64,000 nt of DNA. It comes from Bacteroidaceae bacterium. GTDB taxonomy: Bacteria; Bacteroidota; Bacteroidia; Bacteroidales; Bacteroidaceae. Below are positions 1-9,482 of this stretch, piece after piece. The translations under genes and the position numbers were made by a program. The notes beneath the pieces are model-generated. The model was given only the letters and a program-made list of their open reading frames with translations, was not told the DNA's origin and did no database searches. Position 1 is the first letter of the stretch; every line of letters starts with the position of its first letter. The stretch is from assembly GCA_017442185.1 (NCBI GenBank), contig JAFSAT010000030.1, positions 1 to 64,000 of the forward strand, read 5' to 3'.

Positions 1-142
1 GATGTCTGAGCGCAGCGAGTTCCGCAGCCCCCAAAAATCAAGCCGAGATTTAGAGAAAAAGATTTTCCGTGCGCAGAGCTCTTTGTTTCTTTCTGTCGGC
101 ACAGAAAGAAAATAAAAAACACAAAACCAAAATAAAAAAACA

Positions 143-372
143 CCCCCAACTGAGCCAACCACCCATAAACAACCAACAAACCCCACAGCCAAAAAAACAC
201 AACACCCACCATCCCATTGACTAATTACCCCCAACCGAGCCAACCATCCACAAACAACCAACAAACCCCACAGCCAAAAAAACACAACACCCACCATCCC
301 ACTGACTAATTAAATCCAACCGAGCCAACCATCCCCAAACAACAAACACCCCCCCACAGCCAAAAAAAACAA
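143..372. repeat. 85-bp tandem repeat, about 2.7 units, almost free of G on the plus strand
   Basis: Two full units (143-227 and 228-312) and a shorter, diverged third (313-372) share the same order of short words such as GAGCCAACC, ACAAACAACC and CACAGCCAAAAAAA. GAGCC falls at 152, 237 and 322, exactly 85 bases apart. The plus strand is nearly all A and C. No reading frame of interest spans it. It lies beyond the terminator of the sialidase gene. Positions 1-120 before it hold no supported gene; that stretch contains short inverted words (CTTTCTGT and ACAGAAAG) around 90-114 but nothing assignable. Confidence 0.85.
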
Positions 373-378
373 AAAATC

Positions 379-411
379 GCCGTCTATCCTTTTTTATTTT
401 GGACAGACGGC
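379..411 (-). terminator. Rho-independent terminator of the sialidase gene
   Basis: Arms at 379-389 and 401-411 pair over 10 of 11 positions (GCCGTCT plus TCC). Read on the minus strand the hairpin is followed by a long T-rich tract, the complement of the A-run at 362-377. It starts 28 bases after the stop codon of the sialidase. Confidence 0.85.
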
Positions 412-438
412 AATAAAACTCATTACCTACTTTAAAAT

Positions 439-1779
439 TTACTTAATACCTTTAAGAAACCTCTTACGGTTCACCCCATCATTAAAAGAATACCTCCCAT
501 CAGTAATCTCATCAATTGTAAAGCACTTATAAGCAATAGTATATCCACCACCTTTGCCACATCCATAAGTATCCTCCTCATATAAGAAAGCAACAGCCCC
601 GTCAGCCTGTTGAATCATAGTAGAGTAAGCCGAAGCCTTATCAGAAATCTGATAGCGACCATCCCACTCTTTTGCAAGATTCTCAGGAGTATCAAAATCC
701 TCCATAGCCGACAGTTCCTTAAAATAGATACCCACATTAGTGCGTCCCGCCCCAAAAGGCAGCGACTGCAGCATGATATACATATCCCTGCCATCACTGT
801 TACGTTTTACCGGGAGCACCATAACCTCTCCGTTGCACGAATTTTGCAAAGCAGCAACACCATTATTTTTTTCGCCAGAGAAGGCATGCTTTCCCCACTC
901 ACCCTCAGCCTTTTCAGCATCAGAGAATTTAAAGATATTATACAGGCGTCCGCCTCCGCATCGCGAGCTAAGCACCAGCGAGCCGTCAGGCAGTTCCTCC
1001 GTTTTAGGTTCATCACCACCGGCAGGGATAGGCGCCACGTCGACCCCACCCAGAATGTTCCAATTAAGTCCGAAGTCATCAGAGTATACAACAAAGTTAC
1101 AGAAATTATTATCCTTGTCACGTGCAAGCATACAAGCATACAGGCGATAGTAGTCGCCCACCTTAGTATATCGGCTCTGATGTATTCTGCCCGAGCCAAT
1201 GAACATAGATTTAATAGGCCCCATGGGAGCATTGTCGATAGGAGCATAGAATTGCTCCGTTATAACCTCGGGAGCGCTCCATGTTCTACCCCCATCCTCG
1301 CTGTAAAGTCGTGCAACCTGATTAGGATATTCACGAGTAGCAGCAAAATATGTTTGATATCCACACACACAGATAAGCAGCAAGCGGTCACTCTCGCTAT
1401 CCGCCACAAGACAAGGGTCGCCATAACCCGCAGTGAGCGATAAGTTAGGATTATTATCCACCTTTTTGCCATCGCCCGCTATTATCGTAAAAACATCGCC
1501 CCACGTTTTACCATTATCCTCACTTATGCGGCAGTGAAGGTCGATATGTCCATAACCAATGTCCGCGCGGCAGAAGCGATAATCAGCCACAGCCACAAGG
1601 TCTCCACTCCGAGTTTTTGCGATGGCAGGAATACGATAAGGAACATCCTCGGACAGCCATGTTCTGAAGATATCCGTCGACTTTTTCCTCACCCCATCTT
1701 TGTAATACTCATCCGCAGTAAGATTCAACGAAAAGGATAGCAATAAAAATAATGCTGACAATTTAAAACAATTCTTCAT
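439..1779 (-). CDS. Secreted exo-alpha-sialidase (GH33, BNR repeats)
   Basis: The 446-residue product releases terminal sialic acid from host glycans, probably in the periplasm or at the cell surface. A signal peptide occupies about residues 1-22, ending at LTA. The YRIP motif with the first triad arginine is at residue 49, and an aspartate suitable as general acid lies at 66 (VADYR). Three Asp boxes are visible: SEDNGKTW (86-93), SEDGGRTW (160-167) and SDDFGLNW (233-240). Further on come the GGDEP...LSSR region with the second arginine and, near the C terminus, AYSTM with the catalytic tyrosine. The length suits a single-domain six-bladed sialidase. The gene stands alone, with a terminator after it and no nan genes beside it, so sialic acid catabolism must be encoded elsewhere. 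The fold and reaction are well supported; linkage preference cannot be read. Confidence 0.93.
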   Translation of the reverse strand: MKNCFKLSALFLLLSFSLNLTADEYYKDGVRKKSTDIFRTWLSEDVPYRIPAIAKTRSGDLVAVADYRFCRADIGYGHIDLHCRISEDNGKTWGDVFTIIAGDGKKVDNNPNLSLTAGYGDPCLVADSESDRLLLICVCGYQTYFAATREYPNQVARLYSEDGGRTWSAPEVITEQFYAPIDNAPMGPIKSMFIGSGRIHQSRYTKVGDYYRLYACMLARDKDNNFCNFVVYSDDFGLNWNILGGVDVAPIPAGGDEPKTEELPDGSLVLSSRCGGGRLYNIFKFSDAEKAEGEWGKHAFSGEKNNGVAALQNSCNGEVMVLPVKRNSDGRDMYIMLQSLPFGAGRTNVGIYFKELSAMEDFDTPENLAKEWDGRYQISDKASAYSTMIQQADGAVAFLYEEDTYGCGKGGGYTIAYKCFTIDEITDGRYSFNDGVNRKRFLKGIK

Positions 1780-2081
1780 GATTTTAAAAGTACGTAATAT
1801 ATTTTATTATTCATAATGATAATTAAGAACAAAATTATGTAAAAAGAATGTAAATAACAAAAAAAAACAGAAAATAGCCGTTTTTTTAGATTTATTTGTT
1901 ACCTTAGCCGAAGCAAATATTCACAAGCAGACAGATTTATAACATATAGCTATATATAGAGCAAAAATATCCCGTTTAACTATTTTGGTGCAAGCCGTTA
2001 TACAAGCAATAAAACCAAAAAAGAGACACCCCCTTTGAAACACACACAGATTCATAGATTAATATAATAAACGATACAGCC
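1780..2081. other. Divergent intergenic region between sialidase and HAD gene
   Basis: This 302-bp AT-rich stretch separates two divergent genes. A -7-like box TACCTTAG at 1900-1907 faces the HAD gene, with a T-run rather than a clear TTTG upstream. No RNA gene or conserved hairpin was recognised. Confidence 0.4.
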
Positions 2082-2492
2082 ATGATTATTGCAGTTGACT
2101 TTGACGGAACCATTGTGGAGCACCGCTATCCCGAGATAGGCAAGGAAATACCTTTTGCAACCACCACACTCAAGATGCTTATCAAAGAGCGTCACATGCT
2201 TATTTTGTGGACAGTTCGCAAAGGTCGCCTGCTCGAAGAAGCAGTGGAGTGGTGTAAAGAGCGAGGAGTAGAGTTTTATGCCGTTAACAAGAATCACCCC
2301 GAAGAAAACGTAGACAACGAGAGCGGGTACAGCAAGATAAACGCCGAGCTGTTCATCGACGACCGCAATTTGGGCGGTCTGCCCGATTGGGGACGCATTT
2401 ACGATATGATAAAAAACGAAAAAAGCTGGGATGATATCTATTCGGACGAGAGAGCCGATACCAAGAAAAAGAAAAAAGGATGGTTGTGGTAA
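2082..2492 (+). CDS. Small HAD-superfamily protein (BT0820 type)
   Basis: A 136-residue protein with the HAD signature DFDGT at residues 6-10, where the first aspartate would be the nucleophile and the second the acid/base. The rest follows the short cap-less HAD pattern: a WTVR segment corresponding to motif II near residue 44, and LFIDDRN near residue 90 as the metal-binding motif. The C terminus is a lysine-rich tail. Proteins of this kind are common in Bacteroides and are annotated only as hydrolases; the substrate is unknown. It appears to be a single-gene unit, followed 158 bases later by a terminator. Assignment to the superfamily is firm; catalytic activity and function are not established. 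Confidence 0.85.
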   Translation: MIIAVDFDGTIVEHRYPEIGKEIPFATTTLKMLIKERHMLILWTVRKGRLLEEAVEWCKERGVEFYAVNKNHPEENVDNESGYSKINAELFIDDRNLGGLPDWGRIYDMIKNEKSWDDIYSDERADTKKKKKGWLW

Positions 2493-2649
2493 TATTGCAG
2501 ACAATGCACACGATAAAGAAGAAGATGACAAAAAAGAGTATTTCAGCGTCACCCTTGCTTTAAAAATGCCCATTTACCATTGCCAAATTCCGATTTTCAG
2601 GCTTCGCAAGCCATGAACTACACTTTTTATTAATCATCTACAAATAAGA

Positions 2650-2678
2650 GGCCGCTAAAAAATGCTTTTTAGTCGGCC
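2650..2678 (+). terminator. Terminator downstream of the HAD gene
   Basis: A GGCCG...CGGCC outer stem continues into CTAAAAA paired with TTTTTAG after a one-base bulge, and is followed by a T-rich run at 2681-2687. The intergenic stretch 2493-2838 holds otherwise only AT-rich sequence and a short GGCTTCGCAAGCC hairpin; no gene is supported. Confidence 0.7.
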
Positions 2679-2838
2679 ACTTTTATTTAAACACCATTTA
2701 ATAAAACTATTCATAAACAGTCTGAGATTCTAAAAAGAACCATAAAAAATCAAAGACACAAATTAAAAAACTTCCAAACAAAGACAAAGGAACAACAAAA
2801 AGAGCAGCAAAAATGTTATCCAACAAAAAATATCACTC

Positions 2839-4557
2839 ATGAATTGGATAACAGAAACACTGCGAGCACATCCCGAGCTTGCCATCTATCTCACATTAGG
2901 TTTAGGATTTCTTATCGGACGCATACGCATCAAAGGCTTCAGTTTAGGCATCGTCACCGGAGTGCTGCTTGCCGGAGTGCTTGTGGGACAGCTCGATATA
3001 CCCATTGGTAATACCCTCAAGCCCACAGCCTTTCTTTTGTTCCTTTTTGCCATCGGCTACAAGGTAGGTCCCCAATTCTTCAGCGGATTGAAGAAAGAAG
3101 GTCTGCCACAAGTGTTTTTTGCCATTGTGATGTGCCTTTTCATTCTAATGTCCACATGGTGCATATCCCTTCTTATGGGCTACGATGCAGGAGAAGCAGC
3201 CGGCCTTTTGGCAGGCTCACAGACCATAAGCGCAGTGATAGGTGTTGCCGGCGACACGATAAAAGGTCTCGGGGCAGACAGCGCAGCCCGGGAGAAGATG
3301 ATAAATATCATACCCGTTGCATACGCCGTGACATATATCTTCGGCACAGCAGGCTCGGCATGGATTGTTGCCACCATAGGCCCTAAAATGATGGGCGGCA
3401 TAGAAAAGGTGAAAGCCGCCTGTCGCGAATTAGAGAGCCGCATGGGCAACGACGACAGCGAAAAACCCGGATTCATGGATGCCATGCGTCCTGTGGTGTT
3501 CAGAGCATACAATATTGACAATGAGTGGTTTGCCGGCGGCAGACGCGTTGCCGAGCTTGAAGAATACTTCATAGGGCAAGGCAAGCGCCTTTTTGTGGAA
3601 CGCTTGCGCAAGAGTGGCCGTATAATAGACAAAGTGACGCCCGGCACACTCCTCGAAAAAGGCGATGAAGTTGTGCTGAGCGGACGTCGGGAATATGCCA
3701 TGGGCGAAGAGAAATGGATAGGCCCCGAGGTGAACGACGAGACACTGCTCGAATTTCCCGTGATGCTGTTGCCCGTGCTCGTCAGCGGCAAACGCGACAA
3801 ACGAACATGCAGCTATGCAGGCCGGCGCGTTGCCGAGCTTCGCGCACAACCCTTTATGCACGGAGTGAGCATACAAAAGATTCGTCGCATGGGCGTCAAC
3901 ATTCCCGTATTTCAACAAACAGAGATATATGCCGGCGATACATTAGAACTTGTAGGGCGCAAGCCCGATGTAGAGCCGGCAGCGCAAGAGATAGGCTACC
4001 CGGCTCCGGCAACCAACAGCACCGACGTGGTATTCCTCTCGTTCGGAATATTGATAGGCGCCATTGTGGGCACTCTCACGCTGCACATAAGCGGTGTACC
4101 CCTTAGCTTGAGCACCAGCGGCGGCGCACTCATCGCAGGACTATTCTTCGGATGGTGGCATTCACGCCGTCCGAGCATGGGCACAATCCCCGAAGCCGCT
4201 TTGTGGGTGTTCAACAATCTGGGGCTTAACATTTTTATAGCCATAGTGGGAATAAGTGCAGGCCCCGGCTTTGTGAGAGGACTTCAAGAGGCCGGATTAT
4301 CACTCTTCCTTGCCGGGATATTGGCAACATCGTTGCCGCTTCTGTTCGGGCTTTTCGTTGCCACACGATGGTTCAAATTTCATCCGGCAATAGCATTAGG
4401 CTGTGTGTGCGGAGCACGAACCACCACAGCAGCAATAGGCGCAGTGCAAGAGGCCATAGGCAGCGAAACACCCGCCTTGGGATACACAGTTACGTATGCA
4501 GTGGGTAACACCCTGCTTATACTCTGGGGAGTATTCATAGTATTATTATGCCAATAA
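2839..4557 (+). CDS. aspT: Aspartate:alanine antiporter (AspT/YidE/YbjL family)
   Basis: A 572-residue inner-membrane exchanger. The N-terminal half has about five hydrophobic segments (residues 12-185). A hydrophilic centre of about 200 residues carries two RCK/TrkA-C-like domains with repeated motifs (RRVAEL occurs in both). The C-terminal half has another five or so segments (about 393-570). The two halves share the duplicated antiporter motif, [10 protein letters not shown] in the first and [10 protein letters not shown] in the second. Family members exchange aspartate for alanine. The gene is followed 16 bases later by aspartate 4-decarboxylase, the classic partner: decarboxylation consumes a proton, and exchange of anionic aspartate for neutral alanine is electrogenic. 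Family assignment is strong; substrate follows mainly from the neighbour. A different dicarboxylate or amino acid remains possible. Confidence 0.88.
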   Translation: MNWITETLRAHPELAIYLTLGLGFLIGRIRIKGFSLGIVTGVLLAGVLVGQLDIPIGNTLKPTAFLLFLFAIGYKVGPQFFSGLKKEGLPQVFFAIVMCLFILMSTWCISLLMGYDAGEAAGLLAGSQTISAVIGVAGDTIKGLGADSAAREKMINIIPVAYAVTYIFGTAGSAWIVATIGPKMMGGIEKVKAACRELESRMGNDDSEKPGFMDAMRPVVFRAYNIDNEWFAGGRRVAELEEYFIGQGKRLFVERLRKSGRIIDKVTPGTLLEKGDEVVLSGRREYAMGEEKWIGPEVNDETLLEFPVMLLPVLVSGKRDKRTCSYAGRRVAELRAQPFMHGVSIQKIRRMGVNIPVFQQTEIYAGDTLELVGRKPDVEPAAQEIGYPAPATNSTDVVFLSFGILIGAIVGTLTLHISGVPLSLSTSGGALIAGLFFGWWHSRRPSMGTIPEAALWVFNNLGLNIFIAIVGISAGPGFVRGLQEAGLSLFLAGILATSLPLLFGLFVATRWFKFHPAIALGCVCGARTTTAAIGAVQEAIGSETPALGYTVTYAVGNTLLILWGVFIVLLCQ

Positions 4558-4573
4558 AATAACATCAAATATC

Positions 4574-6232
4574 ATGAACAGACTATTGACAGAGAGAAGT
4601 TCCGTTGAGAACTTTGAAAAAGAGATGGAAAAGATAAGCCCCTTTGAACTGAAAGACAGGCTCATAGAACTTGCCGATGAAAGGATACGCAAGATGATGC
4701 ACATACTGCTGAATGCCGGGCGCGGAAATCCCAATTGGGTGGCCACAGAGCCTCGAGAAGCATTTTTTCTCATGGGACGATTCGCCATCGAAGAGTGTCG
4801 TCAAAGCAGTGAATATGCACCGGGAATAGCCGGAATACCGCAAAAAGAGGGAGCCGCCATTCGTTTCGAGGAATTTCTCGAAAGCAACGCAAAAGAGCCC
4901 GGAGCCGAGCTTCTTTCAAAATGCTACACATATATGACACAAGAGCACGACGCCGATGCCGATGCCCTTGTCCACGAATGGGCCGAGTGCGCGATGGGCT
5001 GTCAATATCCCGTCCCCGACCGTATTCTCAAACACTGCGAGATTGCTGTGCGCGACTACATAGGCGAAGAACTTTGCGGCGGACGTCCTCCACAGGGCGA
5101 CTTCGACCTTTTTGCCACCGAAGGCGGCACCGCAGCCATGTGCTACATCTTCGACACACTGCAACAGAACCACCTGCTGCGACGAGGCGACCGCATAGCG
5201 CTCATGACCCCCATCTTCACCCCCTACATAGAGATTCCCAAGCTCAACCGTTACAACTTCAAGGTGACAGAGATACCCGCCGACCGCATGAGCAGCGACG
5301 GCCTGCATCTGTGGCAATACAACGAAAAAGAGATAAACCGTTTGCGCGACACCTCCTACAAGGCACTCTTTGTGGTTAATCCCGGCAATCCTCCAAGCTA
5401 TATGATGGCCCCCGAGACTATAATGCAGATTGTAGATATTGTACGCCGTTGGAATCCCAACCTCATGATAATAACCGATGATGTATATGCAACGTATGTG
5501 CCGGGTTTCCAATCACTGATGGCACAACTGCCTTATAACACAGTGTGTGTATACTCCTTTTCAAAATATTTCGGTGCAACGGGGTGGCGTTTGGCTGTGG
5601 CGGCAGTACATCGCAACAACATCTTCGACGACCTTATAAAGCGTCTACCGCGCAAGCGCACCGGCGAATTACAACGACGCTACGGCACGCTTCGTGCCGA
5701 TGTCGAGAATATGCGATTCATCGACCGCATGGTGGCCGACAGTCGTCAGGTGGCACTCAACCACACAGCCGGACTCTCACTGCCACAGCAGTTGCAGATG
5801 ACACTCTTTGCCCTATACTCCATAATAGACAAACGCGAGGGCGACCGCTACCGCACCAAAATGCTCTCGATGATTAAACAACGCCTGGATGCCCTGTGGC
5901 GAAGCACAGGATTCACCCTCCCCGACGACCCTCTGCGTGCAGGCTACTACTCCGAGATAGATATGATGGTGTGGGCAGTGCGCTTCTATGGCGAGGATTT
6001 TGCCGAGTGGCTGCGCCTGAACTACAGCCCGTTGGATGTAGTATACCGCCTTGCAACAGAGACCTCGTTGGTGGTGCTCAACGGTGGCGGATTCGACGGC
6101 CCCCAATGGAGCATACGCGTGTCACTTGCCAATCTGCACACCGACGACTATACCAAAATAGGTGAACACATAAGGCACATTCTCGACAGCTATGCCGAAC
6201 GATGGAAAAACAGTCTGCCCATAGTGGAGTGA
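4574..6232 (+). CDS. aspD: Aspartate 4-decarboxylase (PLP-dependent, AspD)
   Basis: A 552-residue fold-type I PLP enzyme, longer than ordinary aminotransferases and of the usual size for bacterial L-aspartate beta-decarboxylase (EC 4.1.1.12), which makes alanine and carbon dioxide. The PLP lysine is in SFSKYFGATGWR near residue 331. The NPGNPPS segment is the conserved substrate/cofactor loop, and ITDDVY holds the aspartate that contacts the pyridine nitrogen. The extended N terminus with LNAGRGNPNW is characteristic of the decarboxylase. The gene forms a two-gene operon with the antiporter and ends at a strong terminator. Together they would generate proton motive force or relieve acid stress. 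The close relative bifunctional aspartate aminotransferase/decarboxylase is the main alternative name for the same family. Confidence 0.92.
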   Translation: MNRLLTERSSVENFEKEMEKISPFELKDRLIELADERIRKMMHILLNAGRGNPNWVATEPREAFFLMGRFAIEECRQSSEYAPGIAGIPQKEGAAIRFEEFLESNAKEPGAELLSKCYTYMTQEHDADADALVHEWAECAMGCQYPVPDRILKHCEIAVRDYIGEELCGGRPPQGDFDLFATEGGTAAMCYIFDTLQQNHLLRRGDRIALMTPIFTPYIEIPKLNRYNFKVTEIPADRMSSDGLHLWQYNEKEINRLRDTSYKALFVVNPGNPPSYMMAPETIMQIVDIVRRWNPNLMIITDDVYATYVPGFQSLMAQLPYNTVCVYSFSKYFGATGWRLAVAAVHRNNIFDDLIKRLPRKRTGELQRRYGTLRADVENMRFIDRMVADSRQVALNHTAGLSLPQQLQMTLFALYSIIDKREGDRYRTKMLSMIKQRLDALWRSTGFTLPDDPLRAGYYSEIDMMVWAVRFYGEDFAEWLRLNYSPLDVVYRLATETSLVVLNGGGFDGPQWSIRVSLANLHTDDYTKIGEHIRHILDSYAERWKNSLPIVE

Positions 6233-6274
6233 GGCGTAAATAACCGAAACAGCTTCTTAGCAAGAGAAACTGCC

Positions 6275-6317
6275 AAAAGAGGATGACCCGAAAAATAAAT
6301 ACGGGTCATCCTCTTTT
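6275..6317 (+). terminator. Terminator of the aspT-aspD operon
   Basis: A perfect 16-bp stem (6275-6290 with 6302-6317) with an 11-base loop. A-run and T-run flank the GC-rich core, so it can act on both strands and would also stop minus-strand transcripts arriving from the terminase arm. Confidence 0.92.
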
Positions 6318-6337
6318 ACCTTTTATGGAACAATTAT

Positions 6338-6465
6338 GAAGCTGTTTAAATTTAAATCGCTAAATTTTTAATAGAGCAAAAACAGATATTCTTGAATATA
6401 AAAATGGCGAAACAAACAATACAGTTTATCATAAGAAAATATTTTTAGAAACATAAACAGCTTCT
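6338..6465. repeat. Dispersed inverted-end element, copy A
   Basis: The left end GAAGCTGTTTAAATTT (6338-6353) and the right end ending AAACAGCTTCT are inverted copies, with a 128-bp AT-rich body. The right end lies 5 bases from the terminase stop codon on the minus strand. The body shares GAGCAAAAA, GGCGAAACAAACAA and AAGAAAATATTTTTAGAAA words with copy F at 41044, which lies in the opposite orientation. Confidence 0.8.
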
Positions 6466-6469
6466 ATGA

Positions 6470-8455
6470 TTATATGCTTGCTTCACTTATGATTCTTGTT
6501 CTTTTGCTGCTTCGCTTATCGTCGGTGATGCGTGTGGGAAGAGGAGTGTTGTAACAAGTCCATATAAGTATGGCGGTTGCCATCACACGGTCGTCGTGAT
6601 TCCCCTCGACGGCACCCATCTCTTTGCCATTCTCTTTCAGCTCATATAAATCCAGCTCGTATGTCGTTGGCAGGCAACGTTCAATATATAATCCGTCGCG
6701 CAGAGCCTTTATAAGAAAATTTATCACCATAGGTTTTGTAGAAGGATTTGTGTGGAATCCCCAACGGCGGGGGCGCCCCTGACGAATCTCTTGTTGGCTG
6801 GTACGGCTATACAGATTGCTGTATTTGCCAGCAATTTCATTCAAGATATATTCAAAATTGTCACCTTCCGTTCCCTCAGTCTCAAGAGTGTTTGCTTCTA
6901 TCACAAGAAGAGCATTATCATAGGCACGAGCTATTTCAACGGCTTTCCATGCCAGCTTATCGTGTTCTATGTGGCCGTGCCAGCATGCGGCAATCTCGGG
7001 TACTCCGCCACCGGGCATTGCCATGCGGTCGGCAACCAATATACATGAATAGTCTGATTTTTTTGATACACCGCCCACATCAACCGTTACAATATAACGA
7101 TTGCGGCAAGCACTCTCTTTATCAGGCATAAGCCACACACTCAGAGAATTTTCATTGCCATGCTCGCCGGGATGTGCCGGAATGAATCTTCCGTTTACAA
7201 TGTCGCCAATGAACGGTGGCGGAACACAGGTCTTGCGTGCTTCCTGCACATAAGATATTCGGAACACTCTGCGCCCGGTACTTTGAAAAGCCTCTGCCGC
7301 GGTAGATGGAAATTCCGAGAACAGACGCCACTCATCGGGTATTTCGCGACGTTTATCGCGATACCAATTGATTGCTTCGAGTGTTGCGCCCAAGTCGAAA
7401 AGTCCTTTTTCGTAGTCGTTCATGCTCTCAACAAAAGCACCATAGCCATTATCTTCGATAGGCTTGTTGTATAGGTCGATAGTGTACCAAGGAATAAATA
7501 CAGGGGTAAAATTGTTGCGTCCCTCGGTAGCCTCAATCCACGTGCGATGAAAAAAATTACCAACCCCCTTTGCTGTCGATTCCATCACCTTTACGGTGTA
7601 TGCTCCGCCGGCTATCGAGCCAAAAATGGATTGCACAAGGTCTTCGGGTTTGCGTCCGGCAGTTGCTTTCCACAGGCCGACCTCGGTGAGGTGTGCCATG
7701 CTTATATCTTCGCTTCGCAGAGAGTCGGGCTTTTGTGACGAACCCAATGAGTATCGACAGTTTCCCGGGTGTATGATACGTGTGTTACGTGTACTCTGAA
7801 ACGGGCTTGTTGTCAGCCGTCGGCCGTTTGAAGCCCACAACGGATAATGATTTATTACCTTAGAGAGCATTCCTGCCACTATGGACGACTGCTTCTCGAT
7901 GTCACCGCATATCACGCTGTTCCAATTGTTGCGATGTATAAGTTGTATCCACAGCATATAGAGCTGAGTGAGCGTGGAGCCTCCCCATTGACGTGCTTTG
8001 CACAATATTATATCTATTGGGCGTCCTGCGATACGCAGTGTTTCCAAGGCCTTAAGATATTGTCGTTGCGGACGATTCAGTGTGAATGAAATATCACGCC
8101 CTTTTCCTTTGTCCGAGATGGTGGCTGTGCTTTTTGCCCAATATTCAAAATCATATTTTAAGCGTTTGCGACAGAAAGCAAGCCACAATTGCAGTATGTG
8201 GCGCTGTTCCGGATTATTGTGTCCCTGCATGCGCAGATATTCCACCGTACCGTGTTCAATGAGAGGCAAAACATCGTCATCGGCTATCATGGCCGTAGGG
8301 AGGTTCATCTCCTCCAATGGAAAGCCTTTTATGATGATGTGTTCGCGTGGTACCGATGTTGACCCCTCTCCTGTTATCGGATTGTAGGGAGAGCAAATCA
8401 GCATGCGACGTTTCTCGTTCTCTTGTATAATATGATTCTTCTCTGTTTCGGTCAT
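6470..8455 (-). CDS. Phage terminase large subunit (ATPase and nuclease)
   Basis: The ATG at 8455 is chosen because it forms an ATGA overlap with the upstream gene; the frame stays open further upstream but there it only overlaps that gene. The 661-residue protein has the terminase ATPase motifs: adenine-binding and Walker A region with KARQWGGST (153-161), Walker B-like AHLTEVGLW with E258, and coupling motif ESTA (292-295). The C-terminal RNase H-like nuclease keeps its acidic residues: D459 in VTVDVGG, E520 in VIEANT and D621/D622 in NHDDRV. All motor and nuclease motifs look intact, which argues against simple decay. It would cut and pump DNA into a capsid. It is the last gene of the minus arm, after three small proteins. 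No recognisable portal protein is encoded nearby. Confidence 0.9.
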   Translation of the reverse strand: MTETEKNHIIQENEKRRMLICSPYNPITGEGSTSVPREHIIIKGFPLEEMNLPTAMIADDDVLPLIEHGTVEYLRMQGHNNPEQRHILQLWLAFCRKRLKYDFEYWAKSTATISDKGKGRDISFTLNRPQRQYLKALETLRIAGRPIDIILCKARQWGGSTLTQLYMLWIQLIHRNNWNSVICGDIEKQSSIVAGMLSKVINHYPLWASNGRRLTTSPFQSTRNTRIIHPGNCRYSLGSSQKPDSLRSEDISMAHLTEVGLWKATAGRKPEDLVQSIFGSIAGGAYTVKVMESTAKGVGNFFHRTWIEATEGRNNFTPVFIPWYTIDLYNKPIEDNGYGAFVESMNDYEKGLFDLGATLEAINWYRDKRREIPDEWRLFSEFPSTAAEAFQSTGRRVFRISYVQEARKTCVPPPFIGDIVNGRFIPAHPGEHGNENSLSVWLMPDKESACRNRYIVTVDVGGVSKKSDYSCILVADRMAMPGGGVPEIAACWHGHIEHDKLAWKAVEIARAYDNALLVIEANTLETEGTEGDNFEYILNEIAGKYSNLYSRTSQQEIRQGRPRRWGFHTNPSTKPMVINFLIKALRDGLYIERCLPTTYELDLYELKENGKEMGAVEGNHDDRVMATAILIWTCYNTPLPTRITDDKRSSKRTRIISEASI

Positions 8456-8925
8456 ATTCCGGCTAAGTCTGTGGTGCGACGACGCACCTTGTTTTTCATC
8501 AGTTTTGCAAATTGCTGCTGCACGTTGACAAAAAGACTTGTGCGCAGTGATATGTAGCTTTGTGCCGACTCGGGTTGTCTGAGGAGCAACCATTGCAATG
8601 TAAGTTCGTTTACAAGATAGTCTTTTGTCGCCTGGCGCAGCAGTGGCAAAATATCAGGTCGTGTGTCATGCGCGGTGGTGAAATTTATTGCAACATATTC
8701 TTTGTCAACAGTGCATGATATATGTGGGAAGCGAAGAGCTACAATGGATATAAGTTCGTTGCAAGCTGTTTCGAGGAATTGGTCGAACAGCTCGTCGTCG
8801 CAAGACGAGCTTTGTATAATGTCGGCATTTATGTCTCTGCGTTTGAGCGCTTCGCCCATATAGTGGTTTCTGAGGTCTGTCTGCTGCCTTAGTTCATCTT
8901 TTTTGATAAGTATGGTGTTTTCCAT
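8452..8925 (-). CDS. Phage-cluster protein, paralogue 1 of a three-member set
   Basis: A 157-residue protein not recognised as a known family. It shares a pattern with the products at 8970-9482 and 18183-18605: an acidic-Glu-Leu helix (CNELISIVALRF, 55-66), a beta-like stretch (YVAINF, 77-82) and a helix ending in an aromatic tryptophan, YLVNELTLQW (103-112), followed by a proline-acid turn (QPES, 117-120). The N terminus is lysine-rich and the C terminus basic (KNKVRRRT). It overlaps the terminase start by four bases, which suggests translational coupling. A connector or packaging accessory role is possible from position alone. Confidence 0.7.
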   Translation of the reverse strand: MENTILIKKDELRQQTDLRNHYMGEALKRRDINADIIQSSSCDDELFDQFLETACNELISIVALRFPHISCTVDKEYVAINFTTAHDTRPDILPLLRQATKDYLVNELTLQWLLLRQPESAQSYISLRTSLFVNVQQQFAKLMKNKVRRRTTDLAGI

Positions 8926-8969
8926 TGTTTTTTATGTTGTTTGAGGGTCTTTTTTTTTAGAATATGCTT

Positions 8970-9482
8970 CTAAATGTCTATTATGTTTTTGTCACAATTA
9001 TATGGCCGTTTCGGACGCTGTCGCATTGCCATAAGTTGGCGCATCTGCATCATGAGCCTTTCTGCTTCACCTGCTGCAAGAGGTGTTTCATCGGGCTTAT
9101 GTTGCGCTGTCCATAATTGCAGTGTACGTGTCACCGCATAGCTTTCCATTGTATTTTCTATTTGCTGAATACATTCCAAAGGAAAATTTGGTGGTACTGA
9201 GAGGGTAAAAGTGTATTTTATATTGCTTTTTCCATCTTCTTCGTATTCTGACATATTGCTTGTGCAGGGTGACAGGTATTTTGTGAGAAGTGACGCAAGC
9301 TCATCTATTGCCATCTGTATGTGGTCGCTTAATTGTGAGAGGTCGTTGTCTGATGCTTGAAATCGGGCGGCAAGCATTGCAGGTGCTCCGGCTTCGCGGC
9401 GTGCTTCACCTGTGTAGAAGGTGTGGGTCTGTATGCGCAGTTCTACATTACGCCTATTGATGATTAGTGTTATTCGTTTCAT
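8970..9482 (-). CDS. Phage-cluster protein, paralogue 2 of a three-member set
   Basis: The start at 9482 gives a 170-residue protein beginning MKRITLI and an ATGA overlap with the gene upstream; an earlier in-frame ATG at 9572 lies wholly inside that gene. It carries the shared pattern of the set: IDELASLLTKY (59-69), the strand-like TFTLSVPPNF (91-100), YAVTRTLQLW (115-124) and KPDE (129-132). The likeness to the 18183-18605 product is the closest of the three (LSxPxN, then LxLW...KPD). A basic, methionine-rich helix follows (LMMQMRQLMAMRQRPKR). The N-terminal part (residues 1-40) looks like a beta strand pair with no known match. Function unknown. Confidence 0.7.
   Translation of the reverse strand: MKRITLIINRRNVELRIQTHTFYTGEARREAGAPAMLAARFQASDNDLSQLSDHIQMAIDELASLLTKYLSPCTSNMSEYEEDGKSNIKYTFTLSVPPNFPLECIQQIENTMESYAVTRTLQLWTAQHKPDETPLAAGEAERLMMQMRQLMAMRQRPKRPYNCDKNIIDI

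Noticed and set aside
143-372. CRISPR-like array
   Set aside because: The 85-bp units follow each other directly without unique spacers, and no cas gene is present.
610-1443. 277-codon open frame on the plus strand across the sialidase gene
   Set aside because: It is antisense to a well-supported GH33 gene, encodes an arginine/serine/histidine-rich sequence without any domain, and lacks a promoter or neighbours.
8456-8593. Longer terminase start at 8593
   Set aside because: The extra 46 residues lie entirely over the upstream gene, while the ATG at 8455 makes the ATGA coupling used repeatedly in this cluster.
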